Shown here piece after piece: positions 17,073-26,005 of a stretch of 64,000 nt of DNA (position 1 is the first letter of the stretch; every line of letters starts with the position of its first letter). The DNA is from Holzapfeliella saturejae (GTDB lineage: Bacteria > Bacillota > Bacilli > Lactobacillales > Lactobacillaceae), in the NCBI RefSeq assembly GCF_037546065.1, contig NZ_JAWMWG010000005.1, forward strand, positions 18,731 to 82,730, read 5' to 3'. Both the position numbers and the translations under genes were made by a program. The notes below the pieces were generated by a model. That model was not told the DNA's origin. It worked only from the letters and a program-made list of their open reading frames with translations, and made no database searches.

Positions 17073-17636
17073 ATGAGAAAAAAAGATAACAAAAAAATAG
17101 AAGCTATTAAACAAGCTGTTATTGAACTATCACGACAAGAAGGATTATCAAATCTAACAACAGCCAGAATTGCAAAACGAGCTGGCGTTAGTCCAGCAAC
17201 TATTTATCTTAATTATGAAGATAAGACAGATTTATTAAGCAAAGTGTATCAGGAGGTTAAAGTTAAACTAGAAGGAAATTTAAAGTCTGTTATTAATACT
17301 GATACTTCATTGGAAGATCAAATAGTTGCAACGCTAGGTTTTACAGTATCCCAATACAAAGCCTACCCTGATTTAGCAACATTTATGGGATTAATGTGGC
17401 AAAATCAAGACTTTTTAGATGATGAAACTGTTAAAATTAGCAATACTTTGAATGATAGTTTAAAACAACTTTTTGAACGTATTAAAGCATCACCGAAGTA
17501 TACTAATACTTCATTCGAAGTTTTAGAGTCATTCTTTACAATTCCAACTTCAATTTTGATGCGTAATCATTTTGAATTAACGGAGGAAGAAGAACAACAA
17601 GTTATTAGTATGGTAATAAAAGCTATTCAAAAATAG
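17073..17636 (+). CDS. TetR/AcrR family transcriptional regulator
   Basis: The 187-residue protein is of normal family length. The DNA-binding domain occupies residues 8-55 (AIKQAVIELSRQEGLSNLTT, then ARIAKRAGVSPATIYLNYEDK). An all-helical ligand-binding domain follows. The operator-like TAACTAACTA element occurs in its own promoter and just upstream of the SDR gene, so it probably represses itself and the SDR-DUF998 pair. The inducer is unknown. Its last codons overlap a terminator hairpin. Confidence 0.88.
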   Translation: MRKKDNKKIEAIKQAVIELSRQEGLSNLTTARIAKRAGVSPATIYLNYEDKTDLLSKVYQEVKVKLEGNLKSVINTDTSLEDQIVATLGFTVSQYKAYPDLATFMGLMWQNQDFLDDETVKISNTLNDSLKQLFERIKASPKYTNTSFEVLESFFTIPTSILMRNHFELTEEEEQQVISMVIKAIQK

Positions 17637-17648
17637 CTTTTATATTTT
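17618..17648 (+). terminator. Terminator overlapping the tetR stop codon
   Basis: AAAAGCTATT-CAAA-AATAGCTTTT is a 10-bp stem followed by TATATTTT. Confidence 0.65.
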
Positions 17649-17676
17649 GACTAATAAAAAACTGATTAGTTAGTTA
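17647..17676 (+). promoter_or_regulatory. SDR promoter with TetR operator
   Basis: TTGACT (17647-17652) is followed by AACTGATTAGTTAGTTA (17660-17676). Its reverse complement aligns with the element in the tetR promoter: TAACTAACTA, two bases, then YAGTT. The -10 box is weak (TTAGTT). Confidence 0.6.
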
Positions 17677-17692
17677 AAAAGGAGAAATAAAA

Positions 17693-18565
17693 ATGATAAG
17701 TAAAAAAATATTAATTACAGGCGCAACAGATGGTATTGGAAAAGTGACCGCAATGACTTTAGCTGAAAAAGGTCATCATATTATTGTTCATGGTCGTAGT
17801 CAAGCTAAAGCCCAAAAAGTTGTCGCAGAAATCAAACAACAAACTGGCAATCAAAATATTGATTATCTTTTAGCTGATTTGTTATCAATGACTTCTATAA
17901 GAGCAATGGCTGATGAATTCAAAAAGCGTTATCAATCTTTAGATGTTCTAATCAATAATGCTGGGGCTGTTTTTGATAATGATTATCGAGTATCAAAAGA
18001 TGGCATTGAAGTGACTTTGGCATTGAATACGATTGCACCATTTCTATTAACGCAATTACTGCTTGAAAACTTAGAAAGAAGCGATGATGGTCGCATTATT
18101 AATCTAACTTCTAATTCACACCGAGCAAGTGGGCACCCCGATTTAACCGACTTGAACTTTAAAAAAATTCCTTCATCACAAAGAAGATATTCACTTTCAA
18201 AATTATTTGTGATTTGGAATACAAGACACCTGGATAAATTATTACAAGAATGTCAAATCAAAACTGTGGCAGTTAATGCTGCACATCCAGGTGCTGTAGC
18301 AACGAATTTTGGACAAGATAGTGATAAAGGTTTTCTCAATAATTTGATTTATAAAGTGGCACTAAGATTTATGTCCTCGCCAGAAAAGGGCGCGGCAACT
18401 AGCGTTCACTTAGCTGATTCAGATCGGGTAAGAGGAATTTCAGGCAAGTATTGGGGAAATGAAAAAGTACAAAAACCAAGTGATCGCTATTATTCACCTG
18501 AGAATGAACAGGTAGTTTGGGATTACTGTATGAAAGTATGTCAACCATTTTTGACAAATAAATAA
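17693..18565 (+). CDS. Short-chain dehydrogenase/reductase
   Basis: The 290-residue protein is a classical SDR of the retinol-dehydrogenase/protochlorophyllide-reductase-like group. GATDGIGKVTA is the glycine-rich NAD(P) motif, NNAGA follows, and the catalytic Tyr-x3-Lys is in RRYSLSKLF. HGRSQAKA after the second strand suggests NADP preference. The substrate is not predictable. It lies in an operon with the DUF998 gene (22-base gap) under the presumed TetR operator. Confidence 0.9.
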   Translation: MISKKILITGATDGIGKVTAMTLAEKGHHIIVHGRSQAKAQKVVAEIKQQTGNQNIDYLLADLLSMTSIRAMADEFKKRYQSLDVLINNAGAVFDNDYRVSKDGIEVTLALNTIAPFLLTQLLLENLERSDDGRIINLTSNSHRASGHPDLTDLNFKKIPSSQRRYSLSKLFVIWNTRHLDKLLQECQIKTVAVNAAHPGAVATNFGQDSDKGFLNNLIYKVALRFMSSPEKGAATSVHLADSDRVRGISGKYWGNEKVQKPSDRYYSPENEQVVWDYCMKVCQPFLTNK

Positions 18566-18587
18566 AACTATAGGAGGACTGATAACA

Positions 18588-19214
18588 ATGTCAACTCAAA
18601 CAAAACAAAGACTAGGCTCATTACTCTCAATTTTATCTGTTGCAATTATTTTATTAGCTCAGATTATTACCGAATTTTCTTGGATAAATCCAAGGTATAA
18701 TCCAATTTTAAATTGGGTAAGTGACTTAGGAGTGCCAGTTGTGACAACTTACGGGACTCATTTGATTAATTCACCACTGTATTTCGTTATGAATACTGGA
18801 TTTATTTTAGGAGGTTTAATTTATTTTGTAGGATTTTTACTAAGAAAATCAACTGTACCTCGTACTAAAACTTATCAGGTAGCTCCTATTACTTATACAA
18901 TAGGATTATTATTGATTGGGATTTTTCCAGGATATGATTGGGCATTACATATGTTTCATCCGCTAGGTGCACTTGTATTCTTATTGAGTGGTGACTTATT
19001 GGCAATTTCATTTGGTCGGATTCAGCTTAAATCAAATCAGGCTTTAGGTAGAACGAGTATAGCTCTTGGTGTTATTTCCTTAATTGTGATTCCCGTTATG
19101 TTCACATTCAGTACTTCAGGGTTTGAAGGGTTGATCGAACGAGTAGCTATCTATCCTGTATTTATTGCAATTGTGATTAGACATATTCATGAATTACGCG
19201 CTAAAAAATCATAA
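18588..19214 (+). CDS. DUF998 family membrane protein
   Basis: The protein has 208 residues and six hydrophobic segments. The N-terminal IITEFSWINPRYNPILNWVS and the conserved ISDLG-like WVSDLGVP are the signatures of DUF998, a family of unknown function. It is co-transcribed with the SDR gene and starts behind TAGGAGG. A strong terminator follows. Confidence 0.85.
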   Translation: MSTQTKQRLGSLLSILSVAIILLAQIITEFSWINPRYNPILNWVSDLGVPVVTTYGTHLINSPLYFVMNTGFILGGLIYFVGFLLRKSTVPRTKTYQVAPITYTIGLLLIGIFPGYDWALHMFHPLGALVFLLSGDLLAISFGRIQLKSNQALGRTSIALGVISLIVIPVMFTFSTSGFEGLIERVAIYPVFIAIVIRHIHELRAKKS

Positions 19215-19220
19215 GATCTA

Positions 19221-19256
19221 AAAGACAGTTTCTAAATTTAGAAACTGTCTTTTTTG
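19221..19256 (+). terminator. Terminator after the SDR-DUF998 operon
   Basis: AAAGACAGTTTCTAAA pairs perfectly with TTTAGAAACTGTCTTT and is followed by T. Confidence 0.92.
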
Positions 19257-19360
19257 ATAGTATTTTATAAAATGATTGACTAATAGGCCTGAACACTATA
19301 ACCTATCATTAATCATAGTCTAATGTTTTTTTAACAAATTTAATTGGAGGATATTAAAGG

Positions 19361-20949
19361 ATGGGGATATATTTTCGTAATAATTTAAGGGGACATGCAA
19401 CAAATATTGTCTGGCTTGTAGTTAACGCTATCTTGCAGACGGCAACGGCTTTCTTACTAACTTTTTCAACAAACGCTGTTTTTGAACTTAACATGAATAA
19501 ATTATTATTTTGGTCAGGTATTAACGCATCCGTTTGGATAGCGATGCTAATTAGCTCATATTTTCAAGAAGTGTTTCAAGCACGACTGATTCAAACGATT
19601 TGTGTTCAGATTAGAGAAAACATGTCTAACAAAATGGCGAATGAAACTTATTTAGAGTTTCATCAAAACAAAGTCAGTCAACACATCTCAAACTATACTA
19701 ACGATATTACAACACTTGAAAACCAGTACTTAACTAAAGTTTACTCACTGGTTGAAAATACCGTTTTGATTGGGTTGTCAATCATAGCCTTAGCTTATTT
19801 CCACTACTTACTATTGATTGTCACAATTGTATTGGCAGCTATTATTTTGGTTGTGCCGAATATTTTTATGAAAAAGTTACAATCACAGACTAATATGGTT
19901 TCTGAATCAAATAGTAAACTTGTTGAAGCAATTACAAATATCTTAAAAGGCTTTAATGTCTTGTATAGCTATAATCGTAAATCAGTTTTACCCGATTTGA
20001 TCAAAAAAGAATCTGAAGAATATGCAGATTCAAAGATTAACTATACTAAAATATCTGCTAAAGTTAATAATTCGATTGGAGCCGTTAGTGTTTTTTGTCA
20101 GATTATTTTAGATATTGTCGCCAGTATTTTAGCAATATCAAGATTGGTAACACCCGGAGTTATTGCATCGATTGGCAATATTGCTTCTAGTTTATTTAAT
20201 GCATTAAGCCAAATTGGCAATGACTATTCTCAAATTAAGTCTACTCAAGTTCTATTTAAAAAGTTACATATCAAGCAATCTTTCAAGAATATTGATGATG
20301 CTAATTTGAAGGCACTGCCGGGTGATTTTGAAAAGCAATTAGTTATTAAAAATTTGACATATAGTGTTGATGGACAAACAATTTTCAAAGCATTCAATTT
20401 AGTAATCAATAAAGACGAAAAAGTATTAATCAAAGGAGCAAGTGGTGTCGGGAAGAGTACCCTGCTTAAGATTATTGGCGGACAATTGACTGATTATGAA
20501 GGTGATATTTTAATTGATGGTCAAGATATTAGAATAATTCCTTATTTACAGCTCAATGAAATAATCACTTATATTGATCAGCAGCCCTATCTTTTTTCAG
20601 GGTCAATTCAAGATAATGTGACATTATTTAATTCAACGGTGACTCATGAACAAATTAAATCCGCACTTAAACTATCTAATGTAGACTTCATTACTCAAGT
20701 CCATGATGATGTGTTAGACAATGGTCATAATCTATCTGTCGGGCAACAGCAGCGGATTGCGATAGCGAGGTATTATTAAAAGATACCCCTATTGCACTTT
20801 TAGATGAGGGAACATCGGCGTTGGATCATCAAAACTCAGTGGAAGTTGAATATAATTTATTGAAGGATAAAAATCGTACCTTGCTAGAAGTTGCCCATCA
20901 CTTTAATGAAGAAAACAGTCACTTATTTACAAAAGTCGTTACACTTTAA
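19361..20949 (+). pseudogene. ABC exporter half-transporter, broken by a one-base frameshift
   Basis: The first frame codes 472 residues: a six-segment membrane domain (about 15-290) and a nucleotide-binding domain with Walker A GASGVGKST and signature LSVGQQQR. It stops at 20777-20779, right after RIAIAR. The next frame resumes at 20770 (GTA TTA TTA AAA GAT) and gives VLLKDTPIALLDEGTSALDH, that is Walker B and D-loop, ending at 20949. One missing base near 20770 explains the break. The repaired protein would have about 529 residues, like the intact exporter at 39101. Either it is a recent pseudogene or a sequencing error. The substrate is unknown. Confidence 0.88.
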
Positions 20950-20975
20950 AAAGAACACTATAGGAGGAAAACAAA

Positions 20976-21122
20976 ATGAAAAAACAACTACTTGATTCAT
21001 TCGAAAGATTTTTGAAATGGCAGGCAAAAAAAGGAAATGTGACCGTTCAAGGTAGTAAAATCTCATCAGAAGAAGCAGTGGATAAGGCTATGACTGAACT
21101 AAGAAAAGAATTTAAAGCTTAA
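20976..21122 (+). CDS. Small hypothetical protein, 48 residues
   Basis: ATG 20976 follows a perfect TAGGAGGA. The product is a charged, mostly helical peptide beginning MKKQLLDSFERFLKWQAKKG and ending LRKEFKA. There is no double-glycine leader and no Cys/Ser/Thr cluster, so a bacteriocin precursor is not supported. It sits 26 bases after the frameshifted ABC exporter and 20 before a membrane protein, in one operon with both. No family was recognised. Confidence 0.65.
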   Translation: MKKQLLDSFERFLKWQAKKGNVTVQGSKISSEEAVDKAMTELRKEFKA

Positions 21123-21142
21123 CAATTAAAAGGAGATTTAGT

Positions 21143-21448
21143 TTGAAATTAATTGCTCGAAATTTAAATTATATTATTGTACCGATGTTTATCGTCTTTC
21201 CTGCTTATCTAGTATGGAACGCTCCCTTTTTTGCACTATGTGGAGTCTGCTATTTTATCTTACTTGCTTTATTTGTACCGGGTATGAGTGAAGATAACTT
21301 GAATCTTCAAACTAAAAAGTTTGATCCTACTTACAAGGTTAGCCGTAAACAGGTGTCATCTAATCACTTTATGCGATTAATGATGTTAGTCATAGCATTT
21401 GTGCTATGTATGGGAATAACCTATCTTGAAATTAATTACTTTATATAA
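21143..21448 (+). CDS. Small membrane protein, 101 residues
   Basis: TTG start at 21143, with AAAGGAG eight bases upstream. There are three hydrophobic segments (about 10-25, 28-45, 75-98) and a positively charged loop (TYKVSRKQVSSNHF). No family was recognised. It is third in the operon with the ABC exporter and the 48-residue protein, so it may work with that exporter, for example as an accessory or immunity protein. That is inferred from context only. Confidence 0.6.
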   Translation: MKLIARNLNYIIVPMFIVFPAYLVWNAPFFALCGVCYFILLALFVPGMSEDNLNLQTKKFDPTYKVSRKQVSSNHFMRLMMLVIAFVLCMGITYLEINYFI

Positions 21449-21480
21449 AAAATCCCCCTGATATATCAGGGGGATTTTTT
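21447..21480. terminator. Bidirectional terminator
   Basis: AAAAATCCCCCTGATA pairs perfectly with TATCAGGGGGATTTTTT. It ends both the plus-strand operon and the minus-strand pair. Confidence 0.95.
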
Positions 21481-22036
21481 AAAATGTTAAGAATTCTGTT
21501 TTAAGACGGACATATAGACTTTCTTTAAGTTCAGCTTTAATCATAAAGCGACGATTATCATCCAGACTTTTAAAAGTTAAGATGCCATCATTAGGAATTT
21601 CATAAGGGGTACTTGTTCCAAAATTATCATTTGAACCATTGGTATGGTAGCCGTATTTAGGTCTAAATTCAACGTTAGTGAGTTGAATTTGAGGCGAATT
21701 ATCATAATTAAAATGTAAAATGCCTTCTTGTTCTTTGACTAATAAACAATGGTTATCAAATGAGCTAAAATATTCAGGATAGCCAATTTTTCGTCTGTTG
21801 ATTTGGTCGACTTTAAAACTAATATCTGTTTCATAAGGTCGAGATTCTTGTTCCTTCAAGCTGGCTTTTTGGTGATAAGCAGTTGAAGCACCCTTATAAA
21901 ATACTTTATAAATAATAGAGCCAATAAAAATTATAAATATTATAAAAATAAAGAGCGGAACAACTGATGATATAAATGAAAAGCCATCATTAGGTTGTGC
22001 CTGAAACTGCGTTTCATAGCCAAAACCTGGATTCAT
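21479..22036 (-). CDS. Single-pass membrane protein, paralogue of the next gene
   Basis: The protein has 185 residues: a short N-terminal tail, one membrane segment at about 25-48, then a soluble domain of about 130 residues. The domain aligns along its length with the neighbour at 22056: KIGYPEYFSSF / KIGYPADFKTF, HCLLVKEQEGILHFNY / YCLLVKEQENILHFNY and DGILTFKSL / DGILTFKDL. No known family was recognised. The gene pair is transcribed together, second in order. The function is unknown. Confidence 0.7.
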   Translation of the reverse strand: MNPGFGYETQFQAQPNDGFSFISSVVPLFIFIIFIIFIGSIIYKVFYKGASTAYHQKASLKEQESRPYETDISFKVDQINRRKIGYPEYFSSFDNHCLLVKEQEGILHFNYDNSPQIQLTNVEFRPKYGYHTNGSNDNFGTSTPYEIPNDGILTFKSLDDNRRFMIKAELKESLYVRLKTEFLTF

Positions 22037-22055
22037 AATTAAGACTCCTGACTAG

Positions 22056-22565
22056 TTAGTTATTGTTAACGGTTAAAAATTCGGACTTCAGTTTGATATA
22101 ATCATCTCGGTCTAAGCGAACACCTACAACAAAGTTGAAATCGGTACTTAAATCTTTAAAAGTTAAGATGCCGTCTCCTTTTACTTCACTACGTGTAACA
22201 CCTCCAAAACTGTTACCAGTCGTATTGGTGTTTTGATAAGTATACTTAGGTAAGTATTCAACATTTAAAAGTTTAAGTTTAGGTGAATTTGGATAGTTGA
22301 AGTGTAAAATGTTTTCTTGTTCTTTAACCAATAAACAGTAGCTGAAAAATGTTTTGAAATCAGCTGGATAACCAATTTTAATTCGATTTTCTTTTTTGAT
22401 TTTTAATGGGATATCATCTTGATAGGGACGCTTACTTTTTTCCGCAAGCCGTGCTTTTTTATGAAATCGTTTAAAAAGCAAGCGAGCAATCAAATATGGC
22501 GTCATTGTTACGATTAAGATAACCGCTATGGGTACAAAAACAATAATGAAAGCTAATTCTGACAT
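22056..22565 (-). CDS. Single-pass membrane protein, paralogue of the previous gene
   Basis: The protein has 169 residues: one membrane segment (about 5-30) and a basic stretch (LLFKRFHKKARLAEKSKRP), then the same domain as its neighbour. Upstream spacing is poor for ATG 22565. However, a 16-codon open frame (22603-22553) with a strong GGAGGAG site overlaps this start, so translation is probably coupled to it. No known family. Confidence 0.68.
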   Translation of the reverse strand: MSELAFIIVFVPIAVILIVTMTPYLIARLLFKRFHKKARLAEKSKRPYQDDIPLKIKKENRIKIGYPADFKTFFSYCLLVKEQENILHFNYPNSPKLKLLNVEYLPKYTYQNTNTTGNSFGGVTRSEVKGDGILTFKDLSTDFNFVVGVRLDRDDYIKLKSEFLTVNNN

Positions 22566-22603
22566 TTATTCTGTACCCCATTTATTATTGTAATAGTAGA
22601 CAT
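22553..22603 (-). CDS. Possible 16-codon upstream ORF coupled to the membrane-protein pair
   Basis: GGAGGAGTAAGTG precedes an ATG at 22603. The frame codes a 16-residue peptide starting MSTITIINGV and ends across the ATG of the downstream gene. Such an overlap lets terminating ribosomes restart on the next gene. It is small, so it may be coincidental. Confidence 0.35.
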   Translation of the reverse strand: MSTITIINGVQNKCQN

Positions 22604-22744
22604 CACTTACTCCTCCTTTACAGAGGAGTATACCAAATGAGACGCACATGCTCAAAGTTTAAAATAATATAGCTTATATTGTTTTAACGGATTGAAGTAG
22701 CATTTTTGGCTAAACTCCTTTAGAATAAGCATTGGGGTGGAGAC

Positions 22745-23284
22745 ATGAAAAAAATCAAAGAATTGTCTGAAGAACTCGGTGTTTCAAGACAAACAATTAA
22801 TCGTTATATTAATAAAACCGCAGGATTCAAGGAAAAGTATGTTGTCATTAAAGGACGTACTAATTTTGTAAATGAAGATGGTCAAAAACTCATTAAGTCT
22901 CATTTTGAGAGTAATGAAGAAAAAAAAGAAACACAATCGTCAACTGATAATAACGATGAATTAGTCGATGTTTTGAAAAAAGAATTGCATAGTAAAAATC
23001 AACAATTAGAAACAATGCAAATTTTACTAGATCAACAACAGCGACTTACATCACAGCTAACTCATAATATGAATAAGTTGAAAGAAGAGTTGGACTATGA
23101 GCGAGCAAACAGAATTGAACTAGCGGCAGAAGATACACAAGAAACAGATATTGATGAAACAGATACTAAAGAATCTTTTAAAAATACAACAGATGCCCAA
23201 CGTGCTGAGGATAGTCAAGCACCACGTTATTATTTTGGTTTTAGACCAATGAATCAGAAAAAATGGTGGCAATTTTGGAAATAA
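22745..23284 (+). CDS. Plasmid replication-associated DUF536 protein
   Basis: The 179-residue protein starts with a helix-turn-helix (IKELSEELGVSRQTINRYIN). It continues with a coiled coil (about 70-125) and a linker rich in Asp, Glu and Thr, and ends in the conserved KKWWQFWK. This layout is that of DUF536 proteins found on many plasmids of lactobacilli and staphylococci, often near rep genes. Here it lies 14 kb from rep, so it may come from another plasmid that merged into this replicon. Its role in replication or copy control is not proven. Confidence 0.85.
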   Translation: MKKIKELSEELGVSRQTINRYINKTAGFKEKYVVIKGRTNFVNEDGQKLIKSHFESNEEKKETQSSTDNNDELVDVLKKELHSKNQQLETMQILLDQQQRLTSQLTHNMNKLKEELDYERANRIELAAEDTQETDIDETDTKESFKNTTDAQRAEDSQAPRYYFGFRPMNQKKWWQFWK

Positions 23285-23332
23285 AAAAGACAAGAATTTC
23301 TCTCAATAGTTGAGAAATACCTTGTCTTTTTT
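23283..23332 (+). terminator. Terminator after the DUF536 gene
   Basis: AAAAAAGACAAG pairs with CTTGTCTTTTTT around an inner ATTTCTC/GAGAAAT stem. It is usable in both directions. Confidence 0.88.
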
Positions 23333-23342
23333 GTTTATCTAG

Positions 23343-23642
23343 TTAACGACGAGCTAATATTTCTTGCGTAACTTGTTGTTCAATTTCTCTTTTATTGTCA
23401 TTTACAATCCCTGGAATTAAGAAGAGATCAATAAACGCCCAAATAGCTGAAACAACGCCAAATGTAACAATACATAAACCGGTCATCATAATCGCTGTTC
23501 CCGTCTTTCCTAGATAGTATCGATGACCGCCAATAACACCAGTTAACCAACATAAAATGTAAGCGACAATGATATTTTTACTGCGTTTTTCCACTTCAGA
23601 ATTCACAAGTAGTTGTTCTTCAATTGATAAGTGATTTCTCAT
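23343..23642 (-). CDS. TM2 domain membrane protein
   Basis: The 99-residue protein has two membrane segments joined by the TM2 signature GGHRYYLGKTGTA, followed by WAFIDLFLIPG. TM2 proteins are common, and their function is not defined. Charged tails lie on both sides. It is a single gene. Confidence 0.88.
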   Translation of the reverse strand: MRNHLSIEEQLLVNSEVEKRSKNIIVAYILCWLTGVIGGHRYYLGKTGTAIMMTGLCIVTFGVVSAIWAFIDLFLIPGIVNDNKREIEQQVTQEILARR

Positions 23643-23811
23643 TAGATTATCTTCCCTTTGTTAAATAAATTAATGTATTCGATATTAAATTACATGAGAA
23701 TCTAGATATTAGCAATTTTTGAATATCTTCACGAGTCTATCTTGTTATTTTTAAAAAATATTTAACTAAATAAAGAATTTTTTTTGATATACTCTGATTA
23801 AGGAGAAAAAT

Positions 23812-24129
23812 ATGAATAAAAAATTTTATTTTAAATCGTATAAAACAAAAGTCACCATTAATGGGGAAGCGATAACTATTAGCAGAAAGGGATTTTTTAA
23901 TCTGGTTCTTTTACGTTTGCGAACCCAAGTACTTAATTTAGATAATATTGAACAGCTTGAATTTCAAGAAGCCACTCGTTTAAAAAGAGGTTACTTGAAA
24001 ATTTCTATCAATAAGAAAAAAGCAAGAAATTGTAAAATCATTTTCAACATATTTGAAAATCAACTAGCAAGTGAAATGAAAGATTATATCGAATTATTTA
24101 CTAAGAAATCAGTCGAAGAGGATACCTAA
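23812..24129 (+). CDS. Small beta-rich protein (PH/DUF4429-like)
   Basis: The 105-residue basic protein has no membrane segment. KVTINGEAITISRKGFFNLV and DNIEQLEFQEATRLKRGYLK resemble the strand pattern of bacterial PH-like (DUF4429) domains, where a first strand pair is followed by an IPLxxIxxVQFK-type segment. The match is by eye and weak. It is a single gene with its own terminator. Confidence 0.5.
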   Translation: MNKKFYFKSYKTKVTINGEAITISRKGFFNLVLLRLRTQVLNLDNIEQLEFQEATRLKRGYLKISINKKKARNCKIIFNIFENQLASEMKDYIELFTKKSVEEDT

Positions 24130-24146
24130 GTTAGGTATTCTTTTTA
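24119..24146 (+). terminator. Terminator overlapping the end of the PH-like gene
   Basis: GATACCTAAGTTAGGTATTC stem followed by TTTTT. The stem is short with a tight loop. Confidence 0.6.
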
Positions 24147-24277
24147 TTAACTTAAAAATGGTAGCAATAAAACGTTGTAATCAATAACGATTTATTATAA
24201 TATATTGATAATTTATAATGTAAAAATAATTTAATTTTAATAAAATAACAAAGAAGGGAGGAAAGGAGTGATGGTAT

Positions 24278-25784
24278 ATGGGAACTATAAAAATACAAAA
24301 CCTATCGTTTAAATATGATGCGATGTCTCATTATATCTTTGAAAAAGTTAATTTGAATATTGATGAGTTCTGGAAATTGGGTTTCATTGGCCGAAATGGT
24401 AGAGGAAAGACGACTTTTCTTAAGTTATTACAAAATGCTTATGATTATGAGGGAACTATTGAATCAAATCTATATTTTGATTATTTTCCAAAGCGTATTC
24501 AAGATAAAAAGCAACTTGTTAAAGACCTGGTACTAACGTATTCTACTTTGGATGATGCTAGTTTTTGGAAATTTGAAATTGAGATGCCACAACTAAACCT
24601 GAGTGATGAAATTTTGAATCGAAAATTCAGTACGCTAAGTCCAGGTGAACAGACTAAAGTATTACTCGCTTTAATGTTTGTTGAGGAAGGAACGTTTAAG
24701 TTAATAGATGAGCCAACTAATCATTTAGATATTATAGGAAGAGATATTGTAGCCAACTATCTCGAAAAAAAGTCAGGTTTCATTATAGTTAGTCATGATA
24801 AAACCATAATTAATCAAACAGTTAATCATATTCTTTCAATCGATCGGTCAAAAATCCAATTATTAAAAGGTGACTATGATACTTGGGAAAATAAGTTTAA
24901 ACAAGATAACTTATTCGAAGAAAGAAAAAATTTTAAGCTAAATAAGCAAATTAAAAGTTTGCATCAAACAGCTGAAAGATTAAATGGATGGTCGAATAGA
25001 GCTGAAAATGAAAAATCTGCTGAGTTTTATAAAGGACAGCATCATGTAGATATTGATAAAGGATTTTTAGGACATAAAGCTGCTAAATTGATGAAACGTA
25101 GTAAAAATGCACTCAAACGAGTTGAATCAAGTATTGAAGAAAAACAAGGTTTACTTCGAAATATTGATAAAAATCCAAAATTAACGTTGAATTATGAACC
25201 ATTTTATCACGATAATATTTTGACAGTGAATCAGTTAGTTTTGGAAAGGTGTAATAGGGCATTAATACAGAATCCCATTTCATTTAATATTAAACAAGGA
25301 CAGCAGTTAGTCATTTCAGGTTCAAACGGCACGGGTAAATCAAGCCTTTTACAAGCTATTAGGGGGGCAGTTATCAATAGTTAAATCTGGCAAAATAGCA
25401 AAAAGCCGAGGACTCAAAGTATCCTACTTGGAGCAGAGTTTTGCCGAAGTAAGAGGGTCAATGCTAGAATATACTCAAAGTTATCAAATTGACTTACCTG
25501 AAATGTTAAATATGCTGAAAAAACTAGGGTTTGAACGATTTGAGTTTGGGAAAGATTTAGCCGATTTAAGTATGGGTCAAAAACGGAAGATAACATTAGC
25601 TAGATCTTTGTGTGAACGAGCTAACTTATATATTTGGGATGAGCCATTAAATTATTTGGATGTTATGACACGACAGCAAATACAGGAACTAATTTTGACG
25701 GTTAAACCGACAATGATTATTGTTGATCATGATCGTGATTTCATTCAAAGTATTAAAGCCAGTCAATATATTAAGTTAGTTTAG
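24278..25784 (+). pseudogene. ABC-F ribosome-protection protein (Lsa-like), frameshifted in a G6 run
   Basis: Two nucleotide-binding domains without membrane segments define ABC-F. Domain 1 has GFIGRNGRGKTTF, signature LSPGEQTKV and IDEPTNHLD. The inter-domain linker contains KSAEFYKGQ...GHKAAKLMKRSKNALKR, as in Lsa/Vga-type proteins. Domain 2 has SGSNGTGKSS, LSMGQKRKI and WDEPLNYLD. The frame breaks at 25362-25367, a run of six G. With five G the frame continues (RGQLSIVKSGKIAK) to 25784 and gives about 501 residues, matching the usual Lsa length. It is either inactivated, phase-variable by slippage, or a sequencing error. Intact members protect ribosomes from lincosamides, streptogramins and pleuromutilins. 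Confidence 0.88.
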
Positions 25785-25803
25785 ATAAAGGGAGGAATTA
25801 ATT

Positions 25804-25980
25804 ATGAATAAAAAACAAAAAACATTTTTGGGACAAATGTCATGCGTATTGTCATTATTAGCAGCATTTATATTTGCTTTTATGAGTACAGGGGTGTATC
25901 AAGTATTCTTTATTTTATTTATTGTATGTGCATTCTTTCAATTGGGTTTATTTCTAATTAAAGAAAATAAAGAAGAATAA
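25804..25980 (+). CDS. Small two-segment membrane protein A, 58 residues
   Basis: ATG 25804 follows GGGAGG. The product begins MNKKQKTFLGQMSCVLSLLA, has two hydrophobic segments and ends LGLFLIKENKEE. Its start and end are nearly the same as those of the next gene, so the two are tandem duplicates. It is 19 bases after the ABC-F frame and probably in the same operon. No family was recognised. Confidence 0.72.
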   Translation: MNKKQKTFLGQMSCVLSLLAAFIFAFMSTGVYQVFFILFIVCAFFQLGLFLIKENKEE

Positions 25981-26005
25981 CAAAAAATCAAGGGGGTTTT
26001 AAGTT

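Noticed and set aside
20976..21122. Bacteriocin precursor next to an ABC exporter
   Set aside because: There is no double-glycine leader, no Cys/Ser/Thr-rich core and no peptidase domain in the exporter.
24271..24312. 13-codon ORF overlapping the start of the ABC-F gene, considered as a resistance-gene leader peptide
   Set aside because: It shares the ribosome site with the ABC-F start and has no stall motif or attenuator around it.
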